Origin: Papaver somniferum
Lineage: Eukaryota; Streptophyta; Magnoliopsida; Ranunculales; Papaveraceae
NCBI RefSeq assembly: GCF_003573695.1
Contig: NC_039363.1
Location: 157,134,406-157,198,405, forward strand
Length of the DNA stretch: 64,000 nucleotides
Reading direction: 5' to 3'
Positions 50,208-61,444 of this stretch are shown in pieces (positions within the stretch are counted from its first letter, which is position 1; each line of letters opens with the position of its first letter). The notes under the pieces were generated by a model. That model saw only the letters and a list, made by a program, of their open reading frames with translations, searched no databases and had not been told where the DNA came from. Position numbers and translations under genes: made by a program.

Positions 50208-51004
50208 TCGTTTGGCAAATGTGCTTAAACTTGTTCAAAAGTGCAATTCTGAGGTACTCAAAGTTAACTCTCTTTTTTCTAAAAGATTGATTGATCACAA
50301 GGATAAGGTAAAAATCTCAGTTAAAGAGAAGAGTCCGGACCAAACAATATGTATTGAAGGATATTAATGTCGTTTAGAAATATAGTGGTGAGCAACCTAT
50401 CGCTCATGTCAACACAATTTAATCGTGTTGAAAAGTGCATCTTATCTCGTGTCCCCTTATAAGAGATAAGAATTATACACATCAGGGCTTTGGATCAAAA
50501 TTTGAATATGATTGCTTGGATATATGTCTCAAGTAATGGTATTGAAAATATTGATCCACGAAACCTATAGGAGGATAAAAATTATATTTTCATTCAATTT
50601 TAGGTTTTATGTATTCTAGTATCTGAACTTTTATGGTTCCGAAATCCTGCATGGTAAATATCGTTTTCTCCAAGACTCATATCTCTTTCACAAGAAGCTT
50701 CTCTTGTTGAGCCATATATTTGTGTTTCAAAAATCCATTTTATTCTTTCAAATCATGGAGGCTCCAAGCACAACATCTTCTCGTGAAACCTATGCTCCGA
50801 TGGTTGTTGATACTTGTCCAATCAAAAATGAAGAAGAGATGTCATTTCCTTTTGTCTCACCTCTTAAGAGGAAAAGGAAGAATCAGAAGAAACCTAGAGA
50901 GAATTACTCCAATCAGAAAGGGTTTGAAAATCTTCTTGTAGAACTTAAGAAAACCATGAACGAGGTACATGTACTAAAGAAGATTCTACAAATATCTCTC
51001 AAAC
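50208..51004 (+). pseudogene. Post-gag remnant of element B with a basic/coiled-coil frame
   Basis: After gag the sequence shows no pol. A frame with internal Met at 50755 (MEAPSTTSSRETYAPM...) runs through a strongly basic cluster (LKRKRKNQKK, a possible nuclear-localisation signal) into a heptad-like segment (LLVELKKTMNEVHVLKKIL). It goes straight on into the LTR at 51005, so its real end has been cut off. By position it resembles the coiled-coil frame of element A. Its function is unknown. Confidence 0.5.
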
Positions 51005-51648
51005 TGTTAGAGCATTGCTCTGTCGTACTCACGAGTATTTCTATCTCAAGCTTGTTATCAAATTCAGTTGTCAAAATTATATCTTGATTCCTAGTCTATA
51101 ATTAGTTAAGTCTCATATTAGGATAGAAATGTAGTTGAGAAACAGAAGATCACAACAATTATCATTGCGTTCTACCGTTTGAAGGCGAAGATCAACCGAA
51201 GCTCTTGGAGAACTTCATAAACAAAAGGTAAGTGAAGACTGAACCACATATATCTCAAGCTATATTCACTTTTCTATCATCTGAGATGATGTCGCATAAC
51301 TAATTAGACTAGTATGCATAGACAAGAATTCCGAGTCAAGTTTATCTTGATAATTTCTCGAAATATAATGACTAAGCTTAATGAATATTTGCTTATGCTT
51401 GATGAATTTCGGGTAAGAACAATTTATTGTTCGGAATCAAAATCATGATTCAAGTTTTATCATTCGAAAATAGCCTGGAACAGTGATATGTGTCATCGAT
51501 GTATTCAGAATGTTTCAAATCGATTTAGAGAAAAATGTTGAACTACTATAGATTCAGATACAAGACATTAGTATCAGTCTTACAAACTAGGAAAACTGTT
51601 ATATGTTTGAACCCGTATTATATGTACTTGTACACGTAGCGGAGTAGC
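51005..51648 (+). mobile_element. Family B LTR, 5' part only
   Basis: Starts TGTTAGAGCATTGCTCTGTC and follows 43666 onward for ~640 bp, until it is cut at GTAGC (51644-51648) by a reversed LTR. No polypurine tract precedes it, and the preceding coiled-coil frame runs into it. This suggests a separate insertion rather than the 3' LTR of element B. The continuation of this LTR was not found in the window. Confidence 0.8.
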
Positions 51649-54154
51649 TGAAAACACTGGGAGTACCAAAATACACCACCAACTTTTTCGTAGGCAATCT
51701 GTATGGACAAATGATCGAATTTTAGATAGTGGTAAGAAAGGTTGTCGTTCACTCGGACTTTGTTGAGATTGATTTTAAGGATTAATAAACTAAAATAAAA
51801 GAAAAATATTTACAAAATATTATCACGGGATGAAGAGCGTTACTGGGACTAGGATTTCGTCGAATTCATAACATATGGTTCAATTTATTTATTCTCAACA
51901 ATCAAAGCTCAATAAATAAAATTAACATGGACTCTGATTTTGCCAAGGTAGATTCTCAAAAGATTGGTTGTAAATCCTAAGCATGATGTATCAAAACATT
52001 AAGTTAAGCATACTTCATCAAATTAAATCACAACCAATTAATTCAAATCATATTTCAATTGAAATTAATGCAAAAATCTTAAAATGAATTAATTAATTTT
52101 GCCCATGTATGAAATTCGTCTTCCTCCGTCGTCCCAGTGATGGGTTCTAGCTCCGCATGGTAAAAACACACTCAAAAGAATTTTTCATTGCTCAAAAAGG
52201 TGTTTGCAAGAGGAAAGAGTATAAATCAGTGTGTTTGTAACAGATATAACTGTTACAGAACCCACTGTTACAAAGAAACACTAACAGACTCTTGCGAACT
52301 CGAAATAATTGTTACAGAAATCGTTACAAAGTTATTGGATTTGAATGTGTAGGCAACGGTTTCTGCGACTGTCTAAATTTGTTGTTTTGTGTTTTTCCTC
52401 TTCTTTGCCTAAAAGTGCATAACTCGTCTGCAACTTCTTCTATGAACCAGAATTTCACCCCTAACTCTCCATCCCCCTTATCTGTGATGCCAGCAGCCTA
52501 TATATACTCGAAAGCCTCCAAATCTTCTCGGTTTAACGCCAGATATTCTTCATTATTCCTCTGTAATATCCCGTGATAATATCTTTCCTTTTTTATCTCT
52601 TGGTTTGATTTCACGCGTCTGTCAATGTTAAACACGCTCCAGTCTTGAAAAGAAAATGATCCATACACACTCCAACCTCGTGCCTATCATAGAAAAACTC
52701 GGGAAAGAGAATATCAACCCCGTGAATCTCTTGGTTTTCTGTTTTATTAAAACTACGTGGAAACCACCTTTTCTTTAGGAAACAAACACATTAGCAGCCC
52801 TGTTATAACGTAACGGGTTTTTTCCAACTCATACTGACGAAAAACTCTCACCAAATCTTCCCAGAATTCCAAACAAACCCAAAAACAGTTCAAGCCCCTG
52901 TTTCGCTCCAACACGATGATGTAGCCAATTCTGATTGCTCAAGACACACATATCAGCCCTGTTTACCCTAACCAGGCCCGACAACTGATTACAGTATTTG
53001 AATCTCACTAAATCTCTGTCAAATCTCTCCCTGTTACAAACCAAATCCCGAGACACTGTTTTATCTTTAATTGGATTATCTAGCCAATTTCCGCCGAACC
53101 AAAGAGACACACCAAGCATGTTAAGCCCAAACAGGGTGATTGCAACCGATTCCAGCGATTGAATCAGTCTCGAGATACCCCAAAAATCTAACCCTAATAT
53201 TGTTCTCGCTGCAAACATACTCCCGCCAAAATTGAGAATTCAAATGAAGGGGACGACCTCCCCTTAAAAGAGATGGGGATGTGAATAGCAGTTGGCGCCC
53301 CTGGGGTGTAAATAGTAATTGATGTTCCCCTTAGTAATTTAGGTGTCTCGTAGCCAAAATGAGAGTCCGCATAGCAAATGTCCTCCGGGGGTGTTCCTCA
53401 TAATTTTTCGAGCCGATTTTACCAAAAATGTTTATTTCCCAAAAATACCTACAAACACACAAAACACCAAAATAAGTACAAAATCGAGTACCAACAATAT
53501 AGAAAATTAAGGAAAACGTAGACACAAAAATGTGTCTATCAACAAACTCAACACAACTCCGAGAGTTAAAACTCAATCAAGGAAAGTGTCTAGAGTTATA
53601 TCTCTTTCTTTCTTGCGATTAGAACGTTTACAGAATTGAATCAGTGAACCTAATCACAAAGAGAGTTCTAGGACGGTACCAAAGACCACTGTCTAAGGAT
53701 CAATCAAGTCGTATCCAACAAACTAGGTCGGACGTATCTACTGCGATTGATCAACGCACAACCTGTGATATTTCAATTATAAAGATAAACAGTATAAAGC
53801 GGAAAAAGAAATAACACAGACACAAAAATTTTGTTTACGAGGAAACCGCAAATGCAGAAAAACCTCGGGACCTAGTCCAGATTGAATACCAAACTGTATT
53901 AAGCCGCTACAGACACTATCCTACTACCAATTAACTTTGGTATGGAATGTAGTTGAGCCCGAACTCAGTTTTCCACTGATTCATGTACAGTCGCACTCCA
54001 TACACCTCTTGAATCCCAACAAGACACAGCGCAATTGATTCCCTTAGAAGACGTCACACCAACTAAGAGTTGCTTCAACTCAATTGAAGACTTTAAACCA
54101 AATCCGCCTCCTACAGATCAAGCCTATATAATTGATTTTCTGATTTACGATTGT
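51649..54154 (-). mobile_element. Family B LTR, reversed, split by another solo LTR
   Basis: On the plus strand it begins TGAAAACACTGGGAGTACC, the reverse of a family B terminus, and runs to 51711. It resumes at 53542 (CTCAACACAACTCCGAGAG) and matches the reversed LTR, including AAACCGCAAATGCAGAAAAA, until about 54150. It ends there at the start of a family D repeat, so roughly two thirds of its length is missing in the window. Confidence 0.85.
51712..53541 (-). mobile_element. Solo LTR of family E, 1830 bp
   Basis: TGATCGAATT...GTGTCTATCA with a perfect 5-bp target duplication ACAAA (51707-51711 and 53542-53546). Reverse-strand reading seems right: it then begins TGATAGACACATTTTTGTGT, a start I associate with plant Gypsy LTRs, and has a TATA box GTATATATAGGC near 52500. 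No coding sequence was recognised. The frames at 52292-52576 and 52829-53218 are inside the LTR and look fortuitous. The Gypsy assignment is tentative. Confidence 0.85.
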
Positions 54155-54420
54155 TGATGGTAAAAAACGATTCACTGGTTTTTTAAGAAAAATGGAGAGG
54201 CGAACGATTTCTCTAACGAGCAAATTGCTTAAAATTTTGCAAACAAATAAACTGCATGGGGGTGCTTTGAGTTCGAGAGATCAATCTGTATGACTCTGTC
54301 CTAAACCAAGACAACGGTCGTTCCAGAGTCAATTCGGTCACAAAGAGGGATGAGGGTCGATCTGTAAGAGGGAAGCTGAGAAGTGTGTGAGATCAATGAT
54401 GATCAAGGATAGTGGATGTG
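54155..54420 (+). mobile_element. Family D LTR-like fragment, second copy
   Basis: TGTTGATGGTAAAAAACG followed by sequence matching 6925-7150 (TTCGAGAGATCAATCTGTA, CCTAAACCAAGACAACGG). It was inserted in the reversed family B LTR and is interrupted at its right side by the LINE tail at 54421. Confidence 0.6.
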
Positions 54421-54665
54421 TTTTTTTTTTTTAACAAAACCTTTTTTTTAATTAATCAAAAATGTGTACACAAGTTTAATACAGAAACAACAGAAAAGAA
54501 TAAAAAGCCCATGGACAACAAATCCAGGCCCAAGCAAAAGAGAAAACAGAAAATCTATGTGTTCTTAGACCTTGCCTGCCAATACCAGAGAATGTCAGTC
54601 AAATATGTAGTATGGAATGTCTGGGAATTCCATTTTGTGCGTTGTGGGAGGCCTGGTATCAAACT

Positions 54666-55085
54666 TTAAGACTTGCCCTTTTGAGAGGTGTACACCTTTT
54701 TTGCAAAGAAATCTGAAGAAAAATTAACTTCCCTAAAGACATGGTTGAAATGGATGGCATTCATCTTTCTGCATATCAGTTTCCATGCGTTCCAAACAAA
54801 CCATGAAAATTTGTGTTTTGCGAAAGAACTAATAGCAGCCGTAGAGTCAGAGTTGATAGTGACCTTTATTTTGTTGTTCTTCACAACCCATTCTAATGCA
54901 CTGATAGTCCCCATTACCTCTGCAATAAAGTTTGTTGCCCAATCCTCCACTTTCAGCTGTAATGAATTCAACCATCTAATTTCTTGTGAGAAAACCATAG
55001 CCTGCACATCCTGGGTTACCTCTTGAGGCCTCATCACACCAAAGAAGTGTAGTGTCAGGTGCAGGTAGGAAAAATCTGCACTCAA
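54666..55085 (-). pseudogene. LINE RNase H (RVT_3-type) domain
   Basis: The 139-codon frame includes FIAEVMGTISALEWVVKNNK, the acidic INSDSTAAI strand and HFNHVFREVNFSSDFFAKK. These correspond to the Glu helix, the Asp of the third strand and the 'HV.RE.N..AD.LAK' end of the LINE RNase H fold. In the last motif Asp is kept but Leu and Ala are replaced. The domain would degrade the RNA strand during retrotransposition. As part of a truncated LINE it is presumably non-functional. Confidence 0.8.
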
Positions 55086-55316
55086 TAACTCTGCTACTTT
55101 TAACTTTTCTGCAGGCTAAGTCAAAATGTTAATAATCTGAAGATCATAAGCTGAGTTAAACATACATCCTTTTAGTCTCACTTCACTATCATGAACTAAG
55201 TGATAAATTTTCAAAATAAACCTCATTTCTGCCGAACCAAATGTTTACCATAATATTATAAGCAGCAATGAGCCAAATTTCCTGGATTGCAGGGATTTTA
55301 AATTTTCAAAAGATGA

Positions 55317-55802
55317 TCACATCTTCAAATGATCTAAGATTTTTGAAAACAAAAACTTCACCAATCCATTTCCAAAGAATATGGCCATAGTCAAAATCCC
55401 ACAGAATATGCTGCATGGTATCTTGATCTTTATGACAAAGGAAGCATCTTGAAGCCATAGCAAAACCCCTTTTTTTAACATTTTCATCAGTATTTCCAGC
55501 ACCTCTAGTAATTTTCCAAATGTTACCAGCAGTTGAGGGGTGAATACAGGATTTCTAATTTTTTTATACCATCTCAGTTTAGGTTGCTTTTTCCTTACGC
55601 CATTAACTGCACTATGAACAGAAAAATCTCCATTTTGAGTTGCAGTCCATATTAATTTGTTAGACTCAAGAGAGAGGATAGGAAGATCTTCTATCTTAAA
55701 GAAGGAGAGTAGTTCTTCTGGAATGCACCAAGTGTTGTTATGAATCAGCTCCTCCACTTTCATATGTTGGTGTTGATTGATATATTCATTATCTGGATGC
55801 AA
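55317..55802 (-). pseudogene. LINE zf-RVT region
   Basis: The frame contains KLIWTATQNGDFSVHSAVNG and a following LRWYKKIRNP, the typical 'D...W..S..G.FSV.SAY......W...IW' pattern of the zinc-binding region between reverse transcriptase and RNase H in plant LINEs. A frameshift after TPQL destroys the cysteine-containing second half in this frame, though related residues (CFLCHKDQDTMQHIL) can be read in another frame at about 55410-55460. Confidence 0.8.
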
Positions 55803-56267
55803 TTTACTTAAACTTGATTCTAGAATCCAAGCATCCTTCCATACGTTTATTTGTTTACCATTTCCTACTAGCCATTTAGTGTTTTCTTCAAAGTCATGTT
55901 AGATCCATCTTATGCCTGGCCACACAGATGATTTCTTGTAGTAGGAAATCCAGCAACCATTATTGTCTTGATATTTTGCTAGAAAGAATCTTGCCCAGTC
56001 TTCATCAGAGTGTAATATCTTCCGTAATAATTTCAAGAGAAGATTTTTATTGATATCTTCTAGTTTTCTGAGACCCAATCCTCCTTCTTCTAAAGGACAG
56101 CAAACCGAATCCCAAGAAATAGTGATAAATTTCTATCTTCGGTATTTCCACTCCATAAAAAGTTTCTTATTATTCTTTCACAAGTATCAATTACTTTCTT
56201 AGGCCATTTGTAAATGGACATATTATATATGGGGATGCTGCTAAGAACAAATTTAATTAGAGTGACT

Positions 56268-59200
56268 TGATGAGTGCCAAATATTGTATATATTTATCCC
56301 TTTTTGTTGGCATTTAACTCATCCTTTGTGCATTAATTCTATATTTTATCCCATATTCTGTATTTTCATTGTTTTCAAGAATAAATATTTTTCTTACTTA
56401 ATTTTATATTTTTAGGTAATAAATAAAGTTTGGATGACTTGCGGAGCGGAAAAGAGCTGAAGAGTGGTGAAAAGACGGAAGAAATTACGCAAGGAAGCCG
56501 CAAAGAATGGTGCGCACAAGACCAAAAAGTTATGAATGGGCTCAAGAAGGAAGAATTGTTCTTAAAGAAGATATGGGCTTGGCATACCCAAGACCCAAAA
56601 CCCTTACCCAAACCCATTTTCTATATCCATACCCGCCTCCATCTTCAGCCGTCAGATTAGATTACATCTGAATCCGATGGTCGCTTCACTATAGTGCATC
56701 AAAATCTGAAGTTCTTGTCAAACATCATAGTGCCTAAATTCTAAGCCTTCAGATTAGATTGCATTTGAATCCTACGGTCGCTTCTTTGACTATGCATCAA
56801 ATCTCAATACTTCCGCTTAACACCACAGTACCTAACTCCATCTTGCGCCGTCGGTTTCGTTGTATCTATGCATCCGACGGTAGCTACAAGCTCCACTCCA
56901 TCTCGCCGTTAGATTGTTCTATCAACTCCACATCCCACGGCCTAGCTTCGAAGATCATCCAACTTGATATCCCCGATCAACACTCTAACACCAAACCCTA
57001 TACTACCCAAACAAACAGCCCCTCCCCTTCTTTCCATCGACCTCATCCCTCTCTGCAACTCCACCACCTTCTTCACCTGCTACAACCACCATGCAACCAC
57101 CATACCATCATCACAACCACCTATATTACCTAAATCACCTAATACCCCTCTCTCTAGCCCTCTATTTCACTGATTTCTCACCATTCTTTTCTCTGAAACC
57201 CTAGGTGAGAAATCAGTCAAATAGGTGAGTCTAGAGTAGCAGTTGGCGCATGGGAATAGAGCAGGAAGAGATTACAAGGCATGGGTCGACGTTAATTGGG
57301 ATTGATTTCAGCGAATTAGGTGAGAATACCAAACCCTAATTTCAACTGTTTTGGGAATTTTTGAGGGAATTGTGTAAAACCCTAAATTGGGGGAATTGGG
57401 TATAAATAGAGGCTTTGGGGTGTTGTATTGGATATCTCTGGACTAGCCAGTGTATCCCCATGAGGGCTGGACTAGCCAGTTCCTCTTGGGTAGATTTTTC
57501 TTCCCTGTTTTGTATTTGTAGATTTAATTTTAATTTTCAATTTTAATTCCAAATTCAGTTTTAGTTTATCTTGTTTCAATTCATGTTTTGCTATCCATGT
57601 TTTTCCATGTTCTGTGTATTGTTCAGTTTCTCCATTTGATGTAATGTTCTGTACTGTTTCTGTTATGTATGTTCTGAATCCCAAATGCTAGGACTAGATG
57701 AAATTATGAACCAGCTGAGATAGTCTTCATCATGTGCAGCTCATGTTCAGTGTTGCTAAGCCCTTAGACTAGTTGTGCTTTAATCAGACAATTAGCACTT
57801 TGGTAATTATTTTAGCTGTGATTAGAATATCCCTTAGGTTAATGGTGGATTCAACGTCCTAGTGATCATCCTCTTGTCTTCATTGTTTTCTTATTTCTAC
57901 TTCACTGTTTTCTTCACATCACTGCCCTTGGCTTAGGCCTTGGTTTATTACACTGTCATTTTATTGTCTTTGCTTCACTGTTTATCTCCATTGTTGTTTG
58001 TTGTTTTGTCCCTTTCTTATCACTTGTTGTTCACTGTTAGTGGTGGAAGTTTAGGTTAGAATTCATGTAAATTGAGCTGATTGAGAAATGGAGGAATTTA
58101 GTGTCCACTGTTGCTTGTGATTGATTGTGCTGTTAAAAGACAGTCAATGCTAGGAGTAAAACAGTTGGACAAGCTTCTTCTCCTTCCATTCCATTTATGT
58201 ATGCCCTGGAACATAGGCAGGCTAGAACCTCCACCTAGCTCCATTAGGGACAAGGATTTAACCAAAAACAGCCACTGCCTAGCATCTTTCCTGTTCTTCT
58301 TTGTTATCTATCTGTTTTTGTGGCTTCTTATCACTGTTTTTATAGCTGTTTTTATAACTGTTTTGTGCCCTGTTCTTCCCCTGCCATTGCCCTTGGCTTA
58401 GGCCTTGGTTTGCAACTGTCTTGATTTATCACTACCACATTGCCACTACCATGCCATTGTTAATATGCACATGTAGATCACTGTTGTTTTATCATTGTAT
58501 ATATTGCCACATTGTATATAATGACACTATCTCCATTGCCATTGTCCACTTTCCCTTTGATATATTGCCCTGTTTTGCCTTGTTCTGCCCTGTTTTGCTT
58601 CCCTGCCCAGCCTGCATTACCGTACTGCTGCTGTTGTGCCTCTCTTCCTTTGCCTGTGCTGTCCACAGTACCAGTCCTCTCTTGTCACTACCCTGTAAAT
58701 ACCCTCTCATGTTGGCCTTGTACATACATTGTTTCACTTTGTTACTTCCTCACTGTCACTTTCTGTTTGCTCACTGTCTTTCTTTACCATTCTTGTTCAC
58801 TGCTCTCTTGTTACTGCCCACTTTGCTCTCAGCTCTGTCACTTCTCTTCTGCTTTAAGCCCACTGTAAACTCTTAAGGTTAAAGACAGGCCCAGTTCACT
58901 GTGAAAGCCCAACTCAATCAAAGCTTAGCTCACATCAAAACCCCAGTTTAATTCATTTCAAAACCACTGAGCCCAAGAGCACTTCAAGATCATTGAGCCC
59001 AGTCTACAGTTCTCTCCAAAGCCTAGTTTACTGATAGGCTAAAGCTAAAGCCCAGTTCATTCCCAAAGAACTCAAAGGCCCAAAGCACAATCATAACCCA
59101 TTGGTTACCAAAATCCATTGGTACCCAAAGCCCAACAATAGCAATTTAGAGCCCAAAATAGCTAGAAAACTCCAAAACACTCCCAGTCTCTGTGGATCGA

Positions 59201-59301
59201 CCCGTACTTGCACGAGCTACAACTGACAACCGTGCACTTGCGGTATTACTGTAGGCCCGTTTCATTTCGCTTCAATTTTATACGCTTTCCCGGGCCCACC
59301 A
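56268..59301 (+). repeat. 5' LTR of element C
   Basis: 3034 bp, TGATGAG...GGCCCACCA. TATAAATA lies at 57401-57408, and TCACTGTT/CTGTTTT-rich pyrimidine tracts at 57880-58860. The frames at 56759-57133 and 58421-58876 are preserved in both LTRs only because the LTRs are young copies; they resemble no protein I know. The tail (58900-59170) is rich in AAAGCCCA motifs. Confidence 0.88.
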
Positions 59302-59307
59302 AGTTTT

Positions 59308-59325
59308 TGGCGCCGCTGCCGGGGA
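59308..59325 (+). other. Primer-binding site, tRNA-Asp type
   Basis: TGGCGCCGCTGCCGGGGA starts six bases after the LTR end. It differs by one base from the site TGGCGCCGTTGCCGGGGA known from Athila-type plant elements, which is complementary to tRNA-Asp. Confidence 0.85.
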
Positions 59326-61444
59326 CTCGGTTTGTTTCTCTAGTAGTTTTATTAGCTATTTTTGCATTTCACTGCATAGCATTTGCATCTGCATCTGCTT
59401 CACTTCATTTGCTGTTGGACCTGCTGTTCTGAACCAGTTTTTCCTCTGCTGGGACGCCACCAAGGAAAAGAACCAAAGCCCAACTGGGTTTTTGCAACAA
59501 TATCAGAGCAGCTGGGCTGTGCTTAAAAGGTAACCCATTTAAGAGAACCCGAATTGTGGGCTTCCAATTTTTAATTGTGGGCTTGTAATATTAAAGCCAA
59601 TTTTTGGGCTTTTTATTTTCTGTTGGGTTTGTAATTAATTTTTGTGGGCTTGTTTGTTTAATTTGTGGGCTTGTATTTAATTTTTGTGAGCTTGTTTAAT
59701 TTGGACTGGTATTTTGTATTCTGGGTTTTTAAACCCAACTGAGCTTGTAACCGATCCCGCTAGGTTAACTCGTTAGTGGGCCGGGTACCCAAATTCTAGG
59801 CCGAGATTTTGGACTCAGTTTCACCAAACGTTTTCAAACCAGCTGAGCCAAAGCAAACACAAAACCAACAGTGGGCTTGCTCCCATTCAAAAACCAAATT
59901 TTATTTTCTTTTTTTAAAAAAAAAAAAAAAAAAAAAGTTTCCAAATGTCTCCCGACAAAACCAAAATTTTCCCAAAAAGTCCAATCCCATTAAAAACCAA
60001 ATTTTCTTGTAGATAATGTGTTAGTTAAATTTCCTTTTGTATATATTTTGTGCTCATCCAATGTGACTCTGAATATGTTGGAGTTTTGCCTTGGATAACG
60101 GAGTTTTAATTCTGCTTTCGCCGAAATCAGGTATTCTCTCTCCTTTTACTCTACTCAGCATGTCCCTTTCCATATGTTGCATTTTAATTCTTTCCATATT
60201 TTTAAACATTGAGGACAATGTTTAGTTTAGGTTTGGGGGTATAGAGTAGATACCACGACAATATGCCATAATTGAAAACAAAACTCCATCTTTTTGAAAA
60301 AATTGAAAAATTCCAAAAAAAATAGAAAACTGATAAAAACATAAAAATGGAGCTCATTTACCTTGAAATGTTGACTCTTGTGCAAATATGTAATTATTAG
60401 GAGTCTTAGTCTAGATATTTAGGCACCCTGATTCTAGCACAATTCACATAGTGATAAGAAACTTGCACGCGCACGATCTACCAATACATGTATAGCCTCG
60501 ATCTTCAAGGTGTTTGATAGGAAGTTAGATTGCCAATCACTTTAGAATACTGAATGAGACTTGACTAGCTTGTTCTTTGGTTGGCTGGGATAGAAGTTGG
60601 AGGACACGTTAAGAAAAGCAACCATAGAATTTGACCGGATGCATTCGATAAGGGCCACCTCTTGCTAAGAGTCATGTAATTATGTTTTTCTTTTTGTTCA
60701 TGTATCAAAAGTGTCACTATGTTGTAAAGATCAAAGTTATTTCTTCTTAAAAAAAAAAAAAAAAAAATCAAAAAAAAAAAAAAAAAAAAAAAAAATTCAA
60801 TCAAGTATTTATTTATTCCATGTTTTGTCATGTTAAAGACAATATTCTCTCTTGTTCCAAAAATAAAAGAGAGTAATCAATGTAAATAAGAGTCATCTTT
60901 TTGTTGTAAATAGTCTTGTAATAAGCAAGGAGGGTGCAACCATCGATGTATAACGCGGGTAAACTGAAATATCACCAACTCATTGGGTGAACATTCACAA
61001 TTCTCGTAAAGCCGGACAGCTAGCTTGGCTTAGAATTCGGTTCTTAGCCTAAAAACTATCTCTTGGTGGTTAGTAGTCATAACTTCAGGTCATTCTAGAA
61101 ACATGTGTAGACACACTTTACACTCTTATCACGTGTTTTTTGTTATCAGTGCTAGGATTGTGCCTTTGATAGCTAGATTGACATCTCCATTTTGCTGTGA
61201 GCTTAAACTGACTTGCACATGTCACATTTGATGGAATCTGAGCTTATATTTTGACCTAGAACTTTGTAGGTACGTTCTAAGCAAACCTTCACGAGACTTC
61301 ACTCGTCCACTAGGGACACTTAGTGGTTTAAAAGGCTTAGTGCATACGCTAAATGCATTCGAGAGACCAGCGACAGTGGTATAGTTAGGATTTCCTTAGT
61401 TTTGTTTTACTTGAGGACAAGTAAAATTCAGGTTTGGGGGTATT
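59326..61444 (+). other. Internal non-coding region of element C
   Basis: 2.1 kb without a convincing frame. It contains poly(A) tracts near 59918-59936 and 60749-60795. A first GAGGACAATG...GGTTTGGGGGTA block ends near 60241, and a second, GAGGACAAGTAAA...GGTTTGGGGG (to 61440), directly precedes the 3' LTR and is the functional polypurine tract. The repeated tract suggests an internal duplication, or the deletion of coding sequence between two copies. Confidence 0.75.

Larger units (their letters stand above)
54421..56267 (-). mobile_element. L1-type LINE, 3' portion
   Basis: A run of 12 T at 54421-54432 is the poly(A) tail of an element on the minus strand. Going 5' to 3' on that strand I read the end of the reverse transcriptase (VTLIKFVLSSIPIYNM, IIRNFLWSGN, then after a frameshift CCPLEEGGLGLRKLEDINK), a zf-RVT zinc-binding region and an RNase H domain. 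The order is that of plant L1 LINEs. The 5' side is cut at 56267 by a Gypsy-type LTR, and the missing part may lie beyond the window. Stops and frameshifts make it inactive. Confidence 0.9.

Noticed and set aside
51005..51648. Reading this LTR as the 3' LTR of element B
   Set aside because: No polypurine tract precedes it, and the coiled-coil frame runs directly into it, so an independent insertion is more likely; the left flank CAAAC could not be matched on the right.
52829..53218. A 129-codon minus-strand frame
   Set aside because: It lies wholly inside the bounded solo LTR of family E and shows no domain.
56759..57133. A 124-codon frame nearly identical to the one at 61934-62308
   Set aside because: Identity is explained by both being in the two LTRs of element C; no protein family is recognised.
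58421..58876. A 151-codon leucine/cysteine-rich frame that could be mistaken for a membrane protein
   Set aside because: It is produced by pyrimidine-rich CTGTT/CACTG tracts of the LTR; the second LTR copy has it broken by small indels.
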